From Thecaphora thlaspeos (taxonomy: Eukaryota; Basidiomycota; Ustilaginomycetes; Urocystidales; Glomosporiaceae), in the NCBI GenBank assembly GCA_900291925.1, contig UWYS01000018.1:484247-548246 (forward strand): 64,000 bases of DNA. Reading direction: 5' to 3'. Numbering within the stretch: position 1 is the stretch's first letter; each line of letters starts with the position of its first letter. Below, piece by piece: positions 1-10,093 of the stretch. The notes under the pieces were generated by a model. It saw only the letters and a program-made list of their open reading frames with translations. It had not been told where the DNA came from and did no database searches. The position numbers and the translations under genes were made by a program.

Positions 1-632
1 CGCTCTTCACCCTACGTACGAGGGCCCTCAACAACCTCCTCTACTGGCTCGCGCAAATGGGCGCCAGCCTCGCCATGGGTCGGATGCTCGACACCACGCG
101 TCTCAACCGGCGCGCGCGCGCCTGGCTCGGCTGGAGCGTCATCTTCCTCCTCGTCTGGGCAGTCTGGGGTGGCTCGTACGCGAAGCAACTCCAGTACACA
201 CGCCAAGAAACGCTCCTCGCCTCGTGGGACGTGCAACGCGTCGACTTCCGCGACACCTTGCGCTACCCGGCGCTCTGCATCCTCTACATCCTCAGCGGCG
301 TCCAGGACGCGCTGTTCCAGACAATGGCATACTGGCTCATCGGGACGGTAAGCAACGATCCGCACAAGCTAGGCTTCCTAGCTGGTTTCTACAAGAGCAT
401 CCAGAGCGCCGGTGCGGCGGTAGCCTTTTCGTTGGACGCGGACAAGAAGGCATTCATGGACATCCTTGCGGTCAGTTGGGCCCTGTGTGTAGCGGGTATG
501 CTGTGTGCCGTACCAGTCCTCGTGGCGAGGGTGACGGATACTACCATCGAGGATGGCCAAGCAGAGGGGGTCAGGGAGATGAACGAAGAGAAGACAAACG
601 TCGACACGCCCGCCAGCGAGAAGACGCTATGA
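1..632 (+). CDS. UNC93-like membrane transporter, 3' part (5' end outside window)
   Basis: The frame is open from the first bases (codons start at position 3) and ends at TGA 630-632, so this is the C-terminal ~209 residues of a longer protein. The visible part has several hydrophobic segments: one around the LGWSVIFLLVWAVWG stretch, one at LCILYILSGVQDALFQTMAYWLIG, one at AVSWALCVAGMLCAVPVLV. The SGVQDALFQTMAYWLIG and GFYKSIQSAGAA stretches are typical of fungal UNC93-like (DUF895, MFS superfamily) proteins, which are polytopic membrane proteins of unclear substrate. The tail is hydrophilic and cytosolic-looking, ending near DTPASEKTL. No intron is visible in this part. Family assignment is by motif recognition; substrate unknown. 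Confidence 0.85.
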   Translation, partial: LFTLRTRALNNLLYWLAQMGASLAMGRMLDTTRLNRRARAWLGWSVIFLLVWAVWGGSYAKQLQYTRQETLLASWDVQRVDFRDTLRYPALCILYILSGVQDALFQTMAYWLIGTVSNDPHKLGFLAGFYKSIQSAGAAVAFSLDADKKAFMDILAVSWALCVAGMLCAVPVLVARVTDTTIEDGQAEGVREMNEEKTNVDTPASEKTL

Positions 633-856
633 AACGAGAAAGAGGACGTAATGCATGCAAGATTAGAGTGGGATGCTGAAATTCGAGTTTCGTTTCGTTG
701 CAATGCATGGCCTTATGCTTGCTTTTGGCCTCTCGATGCGTGTGGACCTTGCGGTTGGTGCTGGATATGGTAGCGGCTCTGATCATGCAGTGGGGGTGTA
801 GATTGTAACAATATATATTGACTAGTATTTTCTAGTGTATTAATGTGTGGACAATT

Positions 857-957
857 GGGGGTTTAGCTCAGTTGGTAGAGCGTTCGCTTAGCATCTCGAT
901 CTTGTGAGAGGATTCGGTTAATGCGAAAGGTCGCGTGTTCGATTCATGCAGTCTCCA
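857..957 (+). tRNA. tRNA-Ala(AGC) with 28-nt intron
   Basis: Acceptor GGGGGTT (857-863) pairs with AGTCTCC (950-956) allowing G-U pairs; discriminator A at 957. D arm GCTC/GAGC is perfect. The anticodon stem TTCGC (883-887) pairs with GCGAA (923-927); loop TTAGCA plus T gives anticodon AGC at 890-892. The intron is 894-921, in the canonical place after base 37. The T arm GCGTG/CATGC encloses TTCGATT, which is also the B box. Confidence 0.93.
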
Positions 958-1412
958 TTAGCGTTTCATTTTTCCAATCCTCACTTTTTCTTTCCCAAGG
1001 CTCCTCTCCTTTTGCGGGACGTTATCGACAAGTTGATAACTACTTGTCGAAGTCAATGAACAAGGGATAAAGCCAGTCGAACCATTCTACACTCTGCTTT
1101 ACTCTTGCCCCAATCCTTTTGTCTTTCTTAGGGCCGCAGCGTGGCGATTTATGCCCCACGTATGTAGTGTTACTTGCAGGTTTTGTTCTGTCCGAGGTAA
1201 GGTTGTATTGCTACGTCTTCAGGTAGAGTCTATCAACGCATGGTTACGCGTCGTCGGTTTCGAGTCAACGGATGTTGAACGCTGCTCTAGCGACAGAATG
1301 TCGTCTTTGGCCTCTCGCTATATCGACGAGATTAGGGTATGGGCAGAAGAACCGTGTCGAGGGAGAGAAGATGGGGCGCCAAAAAAACAAAAACAAAAAA
1401 ACAAAAAGAAAG
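958..1412. other. Intergenic, no gene seen
   Basis: Separates two convergent tRNA-Ala genes. It holds short AT-rich stretches and an A-rich run (about 1380-1410) directly 3' of the minus-strand tRNA. Read on the minus strand that run is a T tract, suitable as a Pol III terminator. No supported coding region. Confidence 0.6.
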
Positions 1413-1514
1413 TGGAGGCTACATGAGTCGAACACGCGACCTTTCGCAAGTAGATCGATCTTCGTACGACGACAAAATGCTAAGCGAACGCTCTACCATC
1501 TAAACTAAACCCCC
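1413..1514 (-). tRNA. tRNA-Ala(AGC) with intron, diverged D stem
   Basis: Minus-strand copy of the 857-957 tRNA. Acceptor GGGGGTT pairs with AGCCTCC; anticodon stem TTCGC/GCGAA is intact with anticodon AGC (complement of 1479-1481). The intron is again after base 37 but its sequence is unrelated to that of the first copy. The D stem reads GTTT/GAGC (two G-U pairs) instead of GCTC/GAGC, and the T stem GCGTG/CATGT has a terminal G-U pair. It is therefore a slightly weakened copy, possibly still functional. Confidence 0.85.
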
Positions 1515-1696
1515 GATTCATAATATCACTATCCATTTGAATGTATATAAAAATTAGTCAAGATCATTGTATCTTTATATCGACGGACTTCTCCAATGCG
1601 TTCACCCACGCGCACAAACTCAACATTATCACAGAAGCGACACTACTCAACTAGTATTCTCGCATATTTTCAGAAGTCACCATCCCCTCTGCTTGC

Positions 1697-3873
1697 TCAC
1701 CTCCTCAGGTGGGTAGGGGCGACCTCCCTCGCCCTCTTTTCAAACGCATGCATCATTTGAGCGCTCATGTTCTCAAACATCCCACTTGCAACCGCAGCAT
1801 AGACGGGGTTTCGAAAGGAATAGCATAGTTTGAATCGTACCTCTGTCCCCTTGTCGGTGTCGCTGGGAGAAGGGGAAAAACTCCACATCGTAGAAAGGTG
1901 TTGGAAGATTGGATTTGGTTGTCTCGCTTCGGCCTGATTTGACGCCGTGTTGTAGGTTTGGTTTTGTGTTAGTTTTCGTTCGAGCAGCAGAGAGAGAGAG
2001 AGAGAAAGAGAGAGGAAAGAAGATGGTCGACGGCCGGGACACTCACCAAAACCCATTCGTTCGTCTTCATCCTCACTTCGCTCGTATACGTCTCACTAAA
2101 ACTGCCGAATCCAACCGATAGATCGGCCAATACGGCTCGATCCGCTCCGTCCTCTGCCGCCCCACCGCGCGACGCGGCAGATGCAAAGCGCGGAGAGTCG
2201 CCAAGCACGCGGGACGTCTGGCAGTACGGTAAAAAGCATTGGTACGCGTCGACGTCCGAGACGACGCGGTACAGCAGGGGCGTCGCGAGGTGAAGCACCT
2301 TGTGCGCCTCGTACACCTGGTGTCCGTACTCATCCGTGTAGCTGCGGCCGTCCTTGCTACTGGCGGTGCGGCCCAACTGCGTGGCGGCGCTGATGGTGTT
2401 GGCCGCTAGCTTGCCCAGGTCCGGAAGGCCGAAGAACGTCCTTCGAGACACGGCAACAGACCGTCCGGCGGGGTAGGAATCAAGCATCGACCTCGTCGCG
2501 CCGACGCTGCTGAAGCGGCGGTGGTGCGGTTGCGTCGTGGCGGCGAATGGGTTGGATGGGTGAAGCTTCTTCGCCGCCGCCAGTTCCGCCGCGGGATCGG
2601 GAGCGCCAGGCCGATGAGACGGATGGACGAGGTGGGCCGGATCCATACCGGCCACGTTGACGGGCGCCGCGGCGGCAGCGCCCTCATCCTTCCAGCCGGC
2701 CAGCTTGCGGATCTGGAAGGGGTCCAGGGGCCCGCTGATGCTTTCGTCCTCGATGGCCTTGCAGACGGCCTTGGCGACGGTGTCGATGTGGAGCGGCGGC
2801 GTGGTGAGCAGCTTGGCAAGCGGGCGTAGCGAGGCCGGGGCGTAGGGGCTGGCGAGCAGCGAGGCGGGGGTCGGTAGTGGCAAGGGCAGCGGCGGGGACT
2901 TGTGGAAGGCGGCCGAGGCCTCGAGGATGGCGGCGGGGAGGGTGGAGAGGGGGCGCTTGTGCGGTTCGTACATGAGGCCTGGCCGCATGAAGATGGGCCG
3001 GAGGAGGGCGGTGGTGTCGTCCGGGGATGCCGCGGCTGCGGCCTCTTGTTCGAGCTCGAGCTCGAGGCCGGCGCCGTCTGCATCGAGAAGCTCTGCCGGC
3101 TGCGCGGCGGTGCCATGTGCGGCAGCAATGTCACTTGGCGCCGTAGGCTTTAACGCAGTGCGGCCGTAGTGTTGGGAGAGGCGTGAGATGATGTGCTCTG
3201 CCTGACGCTTTGTGGTGATGTAACGAGCGTCTACGATGGGGCGGAAGAGGTCCTCGGCCGAGATGTAGACAAAGGGGGCGGGCGCGGAGGGTGGTGGATA
3301 AGCGTGCGATGATGCAAGAAACGAGGAAGAGGAGGAGGAGGGGAAGGAGGGAGCGGTGGTGGTGGTCGAGTGGCGCTGCTGGAGGGTGGAGAGGAAGGTG
3401 TGTGCAACGGAGACGGCCGAGTCGCGGTTCATGAGCTCGTACGAGGGCTGCCGACGCTTGCCTGCGTCCGCCGAGAAGGAGAGCGAGGGGCCATCTTGAA
3501 GCGGGTTGCGAGAAGAAGGCGCTGGGAGACGCCAGCCCTTTGCAAGGCCGGCGAGAGCGCCTGGTAGGGCGGCGGCAAGGCCTTTGTCCTTGGGCTTGTA
3601 GTCAGCCTCGAGGAGGATGCCGACGGTGTGTACTGCGGCGGTGCACTGTGCAGCGAGGTGGGCGTAGGAGGATGGATCGAGTGCGTCTGCAGCGTGCCAG
3701 GATATGTTTGGAGAGGAAGACCAAGCTGGGCGGTGACCGGCGGGGGAGAGGTAGGGTTTGCCGGATGAGCTGATGGAGACGACCTTCCAGCCTTGTGAGA
3801 GGGCGTGCTTTGAGATGGCGGAGCCGAGGAAGCCGTTGCCGCCGACGACGAGGAGTGTGTGCTGGAGGGGCAT
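1697..3873 (-). CDS. COQ11-COQ10 fusion: SDR-type NAD(P)-binding protein plus START-domain CoQ chaperone
   Basis: Two exons, complement(1697..1933, 2047..3873), 687 residues; the 113-bp intron has donor GTGAGT and acceptor CAG, phase 0. Residues 1-~380 are an atypical short-chain dehydrogenase beginning LLVVGGNGFLGSAI (Rossmann GGxGxxG) with the features of COQ11 (YLR290C), a CoQ-synthome-associated protein. After a low-complexity linker, residues ~512-687 form a COQ10 START/polyketide-cyclase domain (YEAHKVLHLATPLLYRVVSD, LSVGFGSFSETYTSEV), completed by exon 2 (GTEVRFKLCYSFRNPVYAAV). COQ10 binds coenzyme Q and delivers it for respiration and synthesis in mitochondria. A COQ10-COQ11 fusion has, to my recollection, been reported in Ustilago maydis. 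No mitochondrial presequence precedes the Rossmann fold with this start, so an upstream exon is possible. The intron contains a GA-rich microsatellite (plus-strand 1987-2013). Confidence 0.9.
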
Positions 3874-4962
3874 GTCGGTGGTGGGCGGAGCAAGAGGGGA
3901 GGAGAGGGGAAGGAATGGTGGGCGGACAGGGAGGGACGGCGGGCGGAGAGGAGTTGCGTGAAAGGAAAGGTCGAGGAGGTTATGTGTGGAGCATCAGGCC
4001 AGGCCAGGCCAGGCAAGGCCAGGCGAGGAAGCGCGGATCCGAGCGGGCGGGGTTGGGGCGGCGCCTGCGGTGCGCGATGGGCGACGCCGAGCCAAAGGAG
4101 CTGCTGAGCCAAGCACGGCATGCGGCGCTCTGCGTCACATGCCTGCCAGGTCTGGGCCTGTCGCAGACGGCCGTCAGCACGCCCACTCTGCTCGCCCGCC
4201 AGCTTGCCGCTTGCCACTAGGGCACGCGCCACGCTGAGCCAGCGAGAGCGTATCCATTTTGCCACCCGCTCGCCCTCGTTGCAGCCCTTTCCCCCCCCCC
4301 CCCCCCCCCCCCCCCCCAATCCTCAATCCTCGTCCAGACAAGGGCCAGGCAACGATCACAGAGAGTCAAAGTGGCTTCCTTGTTGCTGCATCAAGAACTC
4401 ATCAACAAGTCATCACTCTGACACCATGTGTCCGTCGCTGGCCGCGGCTTTGGCCTGGCCGGACCCTTGCTTCTAGGCTGGCCTCGTCTACATGCTGAGC
4501 CCACGCCCGCCGTCATCCAGCGACGCCGCCTGTCTTGGCTTGCTGACACCATCCTTGACCCCCTCGTTCTTATTGCCAACATCGACTCTCCCATGACTAG
4601 CACAGGTGTCAAATTATAACCCCTCGCTCTCTCCACTCTGCGACCCGCCATCCTCCGACACCATCACTGCCTCCCCAAACAATAACAAGCGAGTCGACAC
4701 CCTTTCGCTCGTCTCTGCCGCCAGACCGTTCTGTGCGTGGCCTTGTTCGGCAAACCAACGCCCCCTCTCCCCCTCCTGTGTACTGTACTGTAGTACCACA
4801 TCCTCATCCTCGCTTCATCGCCGCCTTTCCTCCCTCTGGCTCCATCATTTGCTTTCCTTTCCTTCTTCGCCACCCCTTCCCTCTTCCCTTTACCCTTCAC
4901 CCTTCACCCTTCACCCTTCCTTTCCTTTCGCCTCTTGCCACCTCGAGCGTCTAGCTAGCTAG
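3874..4962. other. Intergenic between divergent COQ fusion and MFS gene
   Basis: No supported gene. It contains GCCAG-type short repeats (about 3997-4025), a 27-base C homopolymer (4291-4317), two overlapping TACTGTA heptamers (4781-4792), and a pyrimidine-rich stretch with CCCTTCA tandem copies (4891-4920) that probably belongs to the promoter or 5' UTR of the downstream transporter. Confidence 0.6.
4291..4317. repeat. Poly-C homopolymer, 27 bases
   Basis: An uninterrupted run of C in an intergenic region. The exact length may be unreliable, because long homopolymers are error-prone in sequencing. G-rich on the minus strand. Confidence 0.9.
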
Positions 4963-5286
4963 ATGCCACTCACCCATTCCCCTTCATAGGAAGCCCTCCG
5001 TTCCTCCTTCACCCACCACGCCTCCTATCACTCACACCCATCCACGCCCAGGCACTCGTTCGCCGACCGCTCTTCTCTTCCCCTTTCCTCCTCCTCCTCC
5101 TCCGCCATACGCCACTCTTCCTACACGCCCCAGCCGGACTCGGCCTCGGACAGCGAGCCGGACCTCGCAGACGACCAGCAGCCCTTTCTCGCCCGCCACA
5201 ACCACGCCGGCGCAAAGCAAAAGTCAAACGCCCGACCAAAACTGCCCGCCACCCTCAGCAAGCGCCAAAGCACCACCTCCATCAAG

Positions 5287-7238
5287 ATGCAGCGCACCGC
5301 CTCCTACAAGTCGCAAAAGGACAGCACACACGCCACTTCGCCCACCTTGGCCCAAGGGCAAGCACAAGGCGGTCCCGACCATGATTCCGAGGCTGGCAAC
5401 ACCGGCGCTCGAACCACGGTCCGACGTGTCTCGTCGCGCGCCAGCATCGACGGCCAACCCACCTTTGACGACGTCTTCGACCCCAACAAGACGATGGCTG
5501 AGAACAAGAGCATGATGGTCAGCGCAGAGCTCGACCGCATGGGCATGGGACGCTACCAGCTCTGCATCTGGTTCCTCTGCGGCTGCGGCTACTTTATCGA
5601 CCTCCTCTGGGCACAGGCTCTCGGTCTCATCGCCACTCAGGTCGGCTTCGAGTTCTTCGACGAGACCGACGGCGGCAAGGTCGGCAGGCTCCAGACCGCC
5701 TTCAGCACCGGTCTCACCGTCGGTGCCTTCTTTTTTGGCTTCGCCGTCGACGTCATCGGCAGGAAATTCGCCTTCTACCTCACCACCTTCATGGCCGCCG
5801 TCTTCGGCATCGTCCTGGGTGGGTCGTCGTCTTTCAACGTCCTCTGCGTCCTCACCGCCTTCCAGGGCCTGGCGATCGGCGGCAACATCCCCATTGACGC
5901 GACGATCGCCCTGGAATTTCTCCCCACCAAGCGGCGCTTCCTCGTCGCCGGGCTGAGCATCTTCCAGCCGCTGGGCGTCTTGGTGTGCAGCGGGATCGCA
6001 TACGGTTTCGTCCCTCGGTACGCCTGCTCGTCCGAGGTAGGCTGCACCAAGGAGGCCAACATGGGCTGGCGCTACACGTTCTACACGCTGGGCTGCATCA
6101 CCTGGCTCATCTTTGTCGGTCGCTTCTTCATCTTTAGCTTCCGCGAGTCGCCGCAGTACCTGCTGGTGCGCGGCCAAGACGAAAAGGCGCTGAGGATCAT
6201 TGCCTCGATCGCCAAGACCAACCGAGCGCCACCGCCGCTCTTTACGATTGACGACTTCAACGAGGCGGCAAAGAGGCTGGGCATCGATACGGCCGATGCT
6301 GAGGCGAGCAAGGCAGAGAGGGCAAGGGAGAGTCGGCTCGAGGCGGCAAAGAGGTCGGCCAGGGATATGCTCAAGCTCTTTATCAATGCCAAGACGCTCT
6401 TCGCCAATAGGATCATGGCGAGGTTGACCATCATCATCTGGATCACGTTCATCGCCGGTGAGTCGAAGCGGTGGAGCCGCATGCTTTTCCTCCCGGTGCT
6501 CAGCCTTGCCATCAACTTACATACGTCCTCACTCGCCCTTTTGTTTCCCCTCCCGCGCGCGCACACGCAGATTTCTGGGGCTTCACACTAGCCGGCTTCT
6601 ACCTTCCGCAAATCCTACGTGCCAAGGGGGCGGAGCAAGACGTCTCGATCGAAACGACATACCGAAATTACGTGCTGGTCTACTTTCCGGGCATCTTTGG
6701 AGTTGCGCTTGGAGCAGCGATGATTGAAGTTCCCAAGCTCGGAAGACAGTGGGCCATGGTCGTCTCGTCTGCTCTGATGGCTGTGAGCTTTTTCCTATTC
6801 ACGCTCGTAGAGACGCAAGCTGGTAGTGTTGGTGAGTTACGTTGGTGCACTGAGATTGTTATGAGGACCAGAGGAGGCAACAACGACACTGACGTGCCCT
6901 TTACCCTTGCTTTTCCTTGTGCATGAACGACGACCGGGGTGGGGATAAAAGGATTCAACGCACTTGAATATACGATGCAAAGTCTATTCAACAGCATCCT
7001 ATACGCCTTTGTACCTGAGATCTACCCATCTCAGGTACGCGGTACTGCATCGGGTCTAGCTTCTACGCTGGGTAGGATTGCAGGTATAGTAGCTCCCTTG
7101 GCGGCGGATACGTTTGATGCCTCCGATCCTGTTAGACAGGCTAAGAGTATCCTATACCTAGCTGGTGGTGTCACGTTGTTGTGTCCGGTCGCTCTTGCTT
7201 TGTTACCTTATGATACGAGGGGGATGAGGGTTCATTAG
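5287..7238 (+). CDS. MFS transporter (sugar/SV2-like)
   Basis: Exons 5287..6457, 6571..6831 and 6952..7238 join in phase to 572 residues; all donors are GTGAGT-like and all acceptors AG. The protein has an MFS fold: first TM at LCIWFLCGCGYFIDLLW, the motif-A-like loop FAVDVIGRKFAF between TM2 and TM3, a gated NIPIDATIALEFLP segment, a FRESPQYLLVRG motif before the large central loop, and a second six-TM half ending PEIYPSQVRGTASG. This combination resembles SVOP/SV2-type and fungal inorganic-phosphate or sugar-like carriers of the plasma or vacuolar membrane. Substrate is not predictable. The frame is open for about 290 bases upstream of the chosen ATG with protein-like content, including a DSASDSEPDLADDQQPFL acidic stretch, so the true N-terminus may be longer and begin in an upstream exon. 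An in-frame ATG at 4963 meets a stop after eight codons. Confidence 0.88.
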
Positions 7239-7777
7239 ATTAGACTGACAGTCGTACTCTCCGAATGCACTGAACTGATTTTGCGTTGATGAGAGGTGGA
7301 TCACACTTTATTAGGTCATGATATAGATACACAATTCAATCGTCTACTCTTTGCTCGGGGAGATGATGACCGAGTGATTCTACTGTTTTGATGTTGAACG
7401 ATATCCCCGCGAAACGACCATCGCGATCGACGGTATTGAAACATACATCACTCTCCAAGGCGATAGTCTCAAAACCGTGCGATACCTGATCACACCTCGA
7501 AGAGACAAGAGAAAATTGACAATTAAAATGAGACGAGATGAATCATAATGTATGACGGGGATCAACTTGCCCTCCGTCTCCGCGGTTTGAATGGTCGCAC
7601 ATTTCATTTCACAGGCATCCACTCGGTCATACTACTTCGTTGACGGCATCGTCTAGACGTACGAGCGAGCGAAAGGAAAAGGTCCGACGGTCGGTTGTTC
7701 GCTGGGCGGAGAGGGTTAAATTCTGTTCGACTAAACAGTTGATCGTACGTGCCAAACGAGACCGACAAAAGACCCCA
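7239..7777. other. Tail-to-tail intergenic region
   Basis: Lies between the stops of the MFS gene and PRP40. Only short ORFs without recognisable features; presumably both 3' UTRs. Confidence 0.6.
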
Positions 7778-10093
7778 TCAAACCTGCCCTTCCTCCTCTT
7801 CGCTCTCATCCTGTTCTTCTAGTTTCACCTTTTTCCTCCTATCCACCGCAGCACCTCCTCGATGTTCATCCATCGTTGTCGTCAATCCTGCTTTCGTAGT
7901 AGTGCCACCACCTGCGTTTCGAAGGGATCTATCACGACGACTCGCATGACCGTACCTCCTGCTTTCCCCTTCTTCGCTCGTATCCCTCTGTCTCCGCCCC
8001 GTAGTAGATGGTGGCGCCTGGACGGATGGTCTTTCCCTTTTCCTTTTCGCATCTTCCGACGTGATTGACTCTCTTCTCTTCTCCGTACCGTTGACTCGAG
8101 GCGCTGCCGTCGACTTTTCCCGTTGTCGTTTGACGTACTTGCTCCAAGCCATTTCCAATCCCTCTCTGTCGTCTTTGAGGTCATCGTATTCGGAAAGATG
8201 AGAGATACGCGGTAGGATGTCGTCCATCGACGCGTCGAGCGAGAGCGTAGGTTCGATTTTCTTGAATGCATACCGCAGATCGTCGATCGCATGACGACGA
8301 CGTCGTTCCGCTCGACGTTTCTCCTCGGACGCCTTGTGGAGTAGCGTGGCATGAAGGTGGTAAAAGACGGCCTTCCATTCCGTCTCGCCGAGCGAGAGCG
8401 GCGCGATCCACGTGCGAAAGGCGTCGAGCGGCGTTGACTCTTTTACCTTCTTTCCGCCCTTGGCGAGGTGCGACTGGACGGCATCGATGTGCTTCTCCAC
8501 TGTCATCTCGAGATCGTCGACAGCATCGTAGAACAGATCCAGCGGCGACGATCCCGCCTGTCCGACGAGCCGGAGGAACCTGTCGTCGTCCTTGACCCTG
8601 TTCAACACCTGGCTCCACGTCGACCTCGTCGTCAGCTCGCCCCTTTGCTTGAGCTCGTCCAGCAGCTTCCTGTACTCGTCGCGGTTCTTGCGCTCCTTGC
8701 GCTTTCGCTTGGCATCGTCGCGCCGCCTGGCCTCGACCGCCTCCTTTTCGATGCTGTTCATGTGTTCGTCAAACACGATCAACATGTCCGCCACCTCCAT
8801 CGTCTTGAGGTGCGCGTCCTGCGCGTACTCGTCCGACTCAACGACGGTGCGGTGCGCGTCGCGCCAGCGCGTCAGAACGTCGGCCTCGAACGTCTTGAGC
8901 AGCGACATGAGCATGTCCATGTTGCGGTGTCGGATCTCGCGCTCCGCCGCCTCCTCGCCCTCCTTGATCTCGCGCACCACGCCCTGGTACGCCGCCTGGG
9001 CCTCGTCGTCGTCCCGCGCCTCCTTGAAGCCGGGCTGGTCGCCGCAGAGCTTCTTGAACGTCGCGAAGCTGTGGTACGACTTGACGCGCTTGTCCTGCGT
9101 CGCCATCGCCCTGAAGATCGGCCTGAGCAACTCGAGCCTCTGCGACCTCTCCTCGGCCCTCTGGCGGCGGAGGCGCTCGATGTACTTGTTGAAGGCGTTC
9201 TTGCGCTCGGCGATCGTCTTGAGCGCCTTGTAGAGCGGCTCAGTGATGATGGCTCGCATCGTGACCTCCCAGGTCCAGTCGACGTCGACCTTCTTCTGCT
9301 CGAGCAGCGAGATAAAGGCTGACTCGGCAGCATCTCTGTCGCCGCGGAAACTGACGGGCTCCGCGCGGACATTCGTGCTGGGCGGCGGACGCTGCGGCAG
9401 GCTGGTGGCGGACGGGGTGGCGGGTGTAGGAGCGTTGCTGACCGGGCTGGCCGAGCGCGCGGCGGCGGGGCTCGTGGCGTGCGGACCGGAGCTGCCGGCG
9501 GGAGGGCGGACGGGGAGCGAGGCAGAGGGGCCGGCGGGCGAGAAGCCGGGGAGCGGGCCGTTGGGTCTGCCTGCGCCTGGAACGGGAGGTAGGAAGCCGG
9601 GCGGCCCAAAGTTGGTGTTGTTGTTGGTGATCGGGCCGTGGGGGATGCGAGCGGGTCCGGCTGCTGAGACGTCGACACGATGGGAGGGACTTGGGACAGC
9701 CCCTGCCATGGGCGAGGCAGCGGCGATGGGACCGTAGGGCGACTGTACGGCGGCGGGGGCGGCGGATGTTGGGCTGGCGGCATTGTTGGAGGGCGAGGCG
9801 GGGTTGCCACCTAGCTGTTCTAGGAGCTGCTTGACCTCTGCGGGGAGGGACCAGGTGGACTGCTTTGTCTCGGAGTGTACGTAGTAGGAGCGATCGCCCG
9901 ACTTGTACTCCTTCCACGGCGTAGAATCGAGCGCGCGTTCGCGAGGCGTCTTGAGCTCCGCGGGCCTTTCCCATACGCTGCGCCTTTCGATGGTGTGGTA
10001 CCAGTAGGGGCGACCCTGCGGATTGCGGTACTCGACCCAGAGCGCACCCGGTGCTGGACCCGCTGGCTGGAGCTGCGGCGGTGGCGCGGACAT
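7778..10093 (-). CDS. PRP40: U1 snRNP-associated splicing factor PRP40
   Basis: Single exon, 771 residues from the ATG at 10093; a longer open frame upstream looks like 5' UTR. Two tandem WW domains lie at about residues 15-45 (ALWVEYRNPQGRPYWYH, then VWERP) and 56-86 (WKEYKSGDRSYYVHSETKQ, then TWSLP). A Pro/Ala/Ser-rich linker follows, then a series of FF domains beginning near AESAFISLLEQKKVDVDWTW and continuing through charged helices (FATFKKLCGD, RSTWSQVLNRVKDDDRFL, FRTWIAPLSLGETEW). The C-terminus is very basic then acidic (KVKLEEQDESEEEEGQV). This is the PRP40/FNBP3 architecture: the WW domains bind proline-rich partners such as the branch-point-binding protein, while the FF domains contact U1 snRNP and the Pol II CTD, bridging 5' and 3' splice sites in the nucleus. 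Its functional neighbour U2AF65 is near the telomere. Confidence 0.93.
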   Translation of the reverse strand: MSAPPPQLQPAGPAPGALWVEYRNPQGRPYWYHTIERRSVWERPAELKTPRERALDSTPWKEYKSGDRSYYVHSETKQSTWSLPAEVKQLLEQLGGNPASPSNNAASPTSAAPAAVQSPYGPIAAASPMAGAVPSPSHRVDVSAAGPARIPHGPITNNNTNFGPPGFLPPVPGAGRPNGPLPGFSPAGPSASLPVRPPAGSSGPHATSPAAARSASPVSNAPTPATPSATSLPQRPPPSTNVRAEPVSFRGDRDAAESAFISLLEQKKVDVDWTWEVTMRAIITEPLYKALKTIAERKNAFNKYIERLRRQRAEERSQRLELLRPIFRAMATQDKRVKSYHSFATFKKLCGDQPGFKEARDDDEAQAAYQGVVREIKEGEEAAEREIRHRNMDMLMSLLKTFEADVLTRWRDAHRTVVESDEYAQDAHLKTMEVADMLIVFDEHMNSIEKEAVEARRRDDAKRKRKERKNRDEYRKLLDELKQRGELTTRSTWSQVLNRVKDDDRFLRLVGQAGSSPLDLFYDAVDDLEMTVEKHIDAVQSHLAKGGKKVKESTPLDAFRTWIAPLSLGETEWKAVFYHLHATLLHKASEEKRRAERRRRHAIDDLRYAFKKIEPTLSLDASMDDILPRISHLSEYDDLKDDREGLEMAWSKYVKRQREKSTAAPRVNGTEKRRESITSEDAKRKRERPSVQAPPSTTGRRQRDTSEEGESRRYGHASRRDRSLRNAGGGTTTKAGLTTTMDEHRGGAAVDRRKKVKLEEQDESEEEEGQV

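Noticed and set aside
5224..6177. 317-codon minus-strand open frame opposite the MFS gene
   Set aside because: Acidic composition typical of antisense GC-rich code; the plus frame is a clear transporter.
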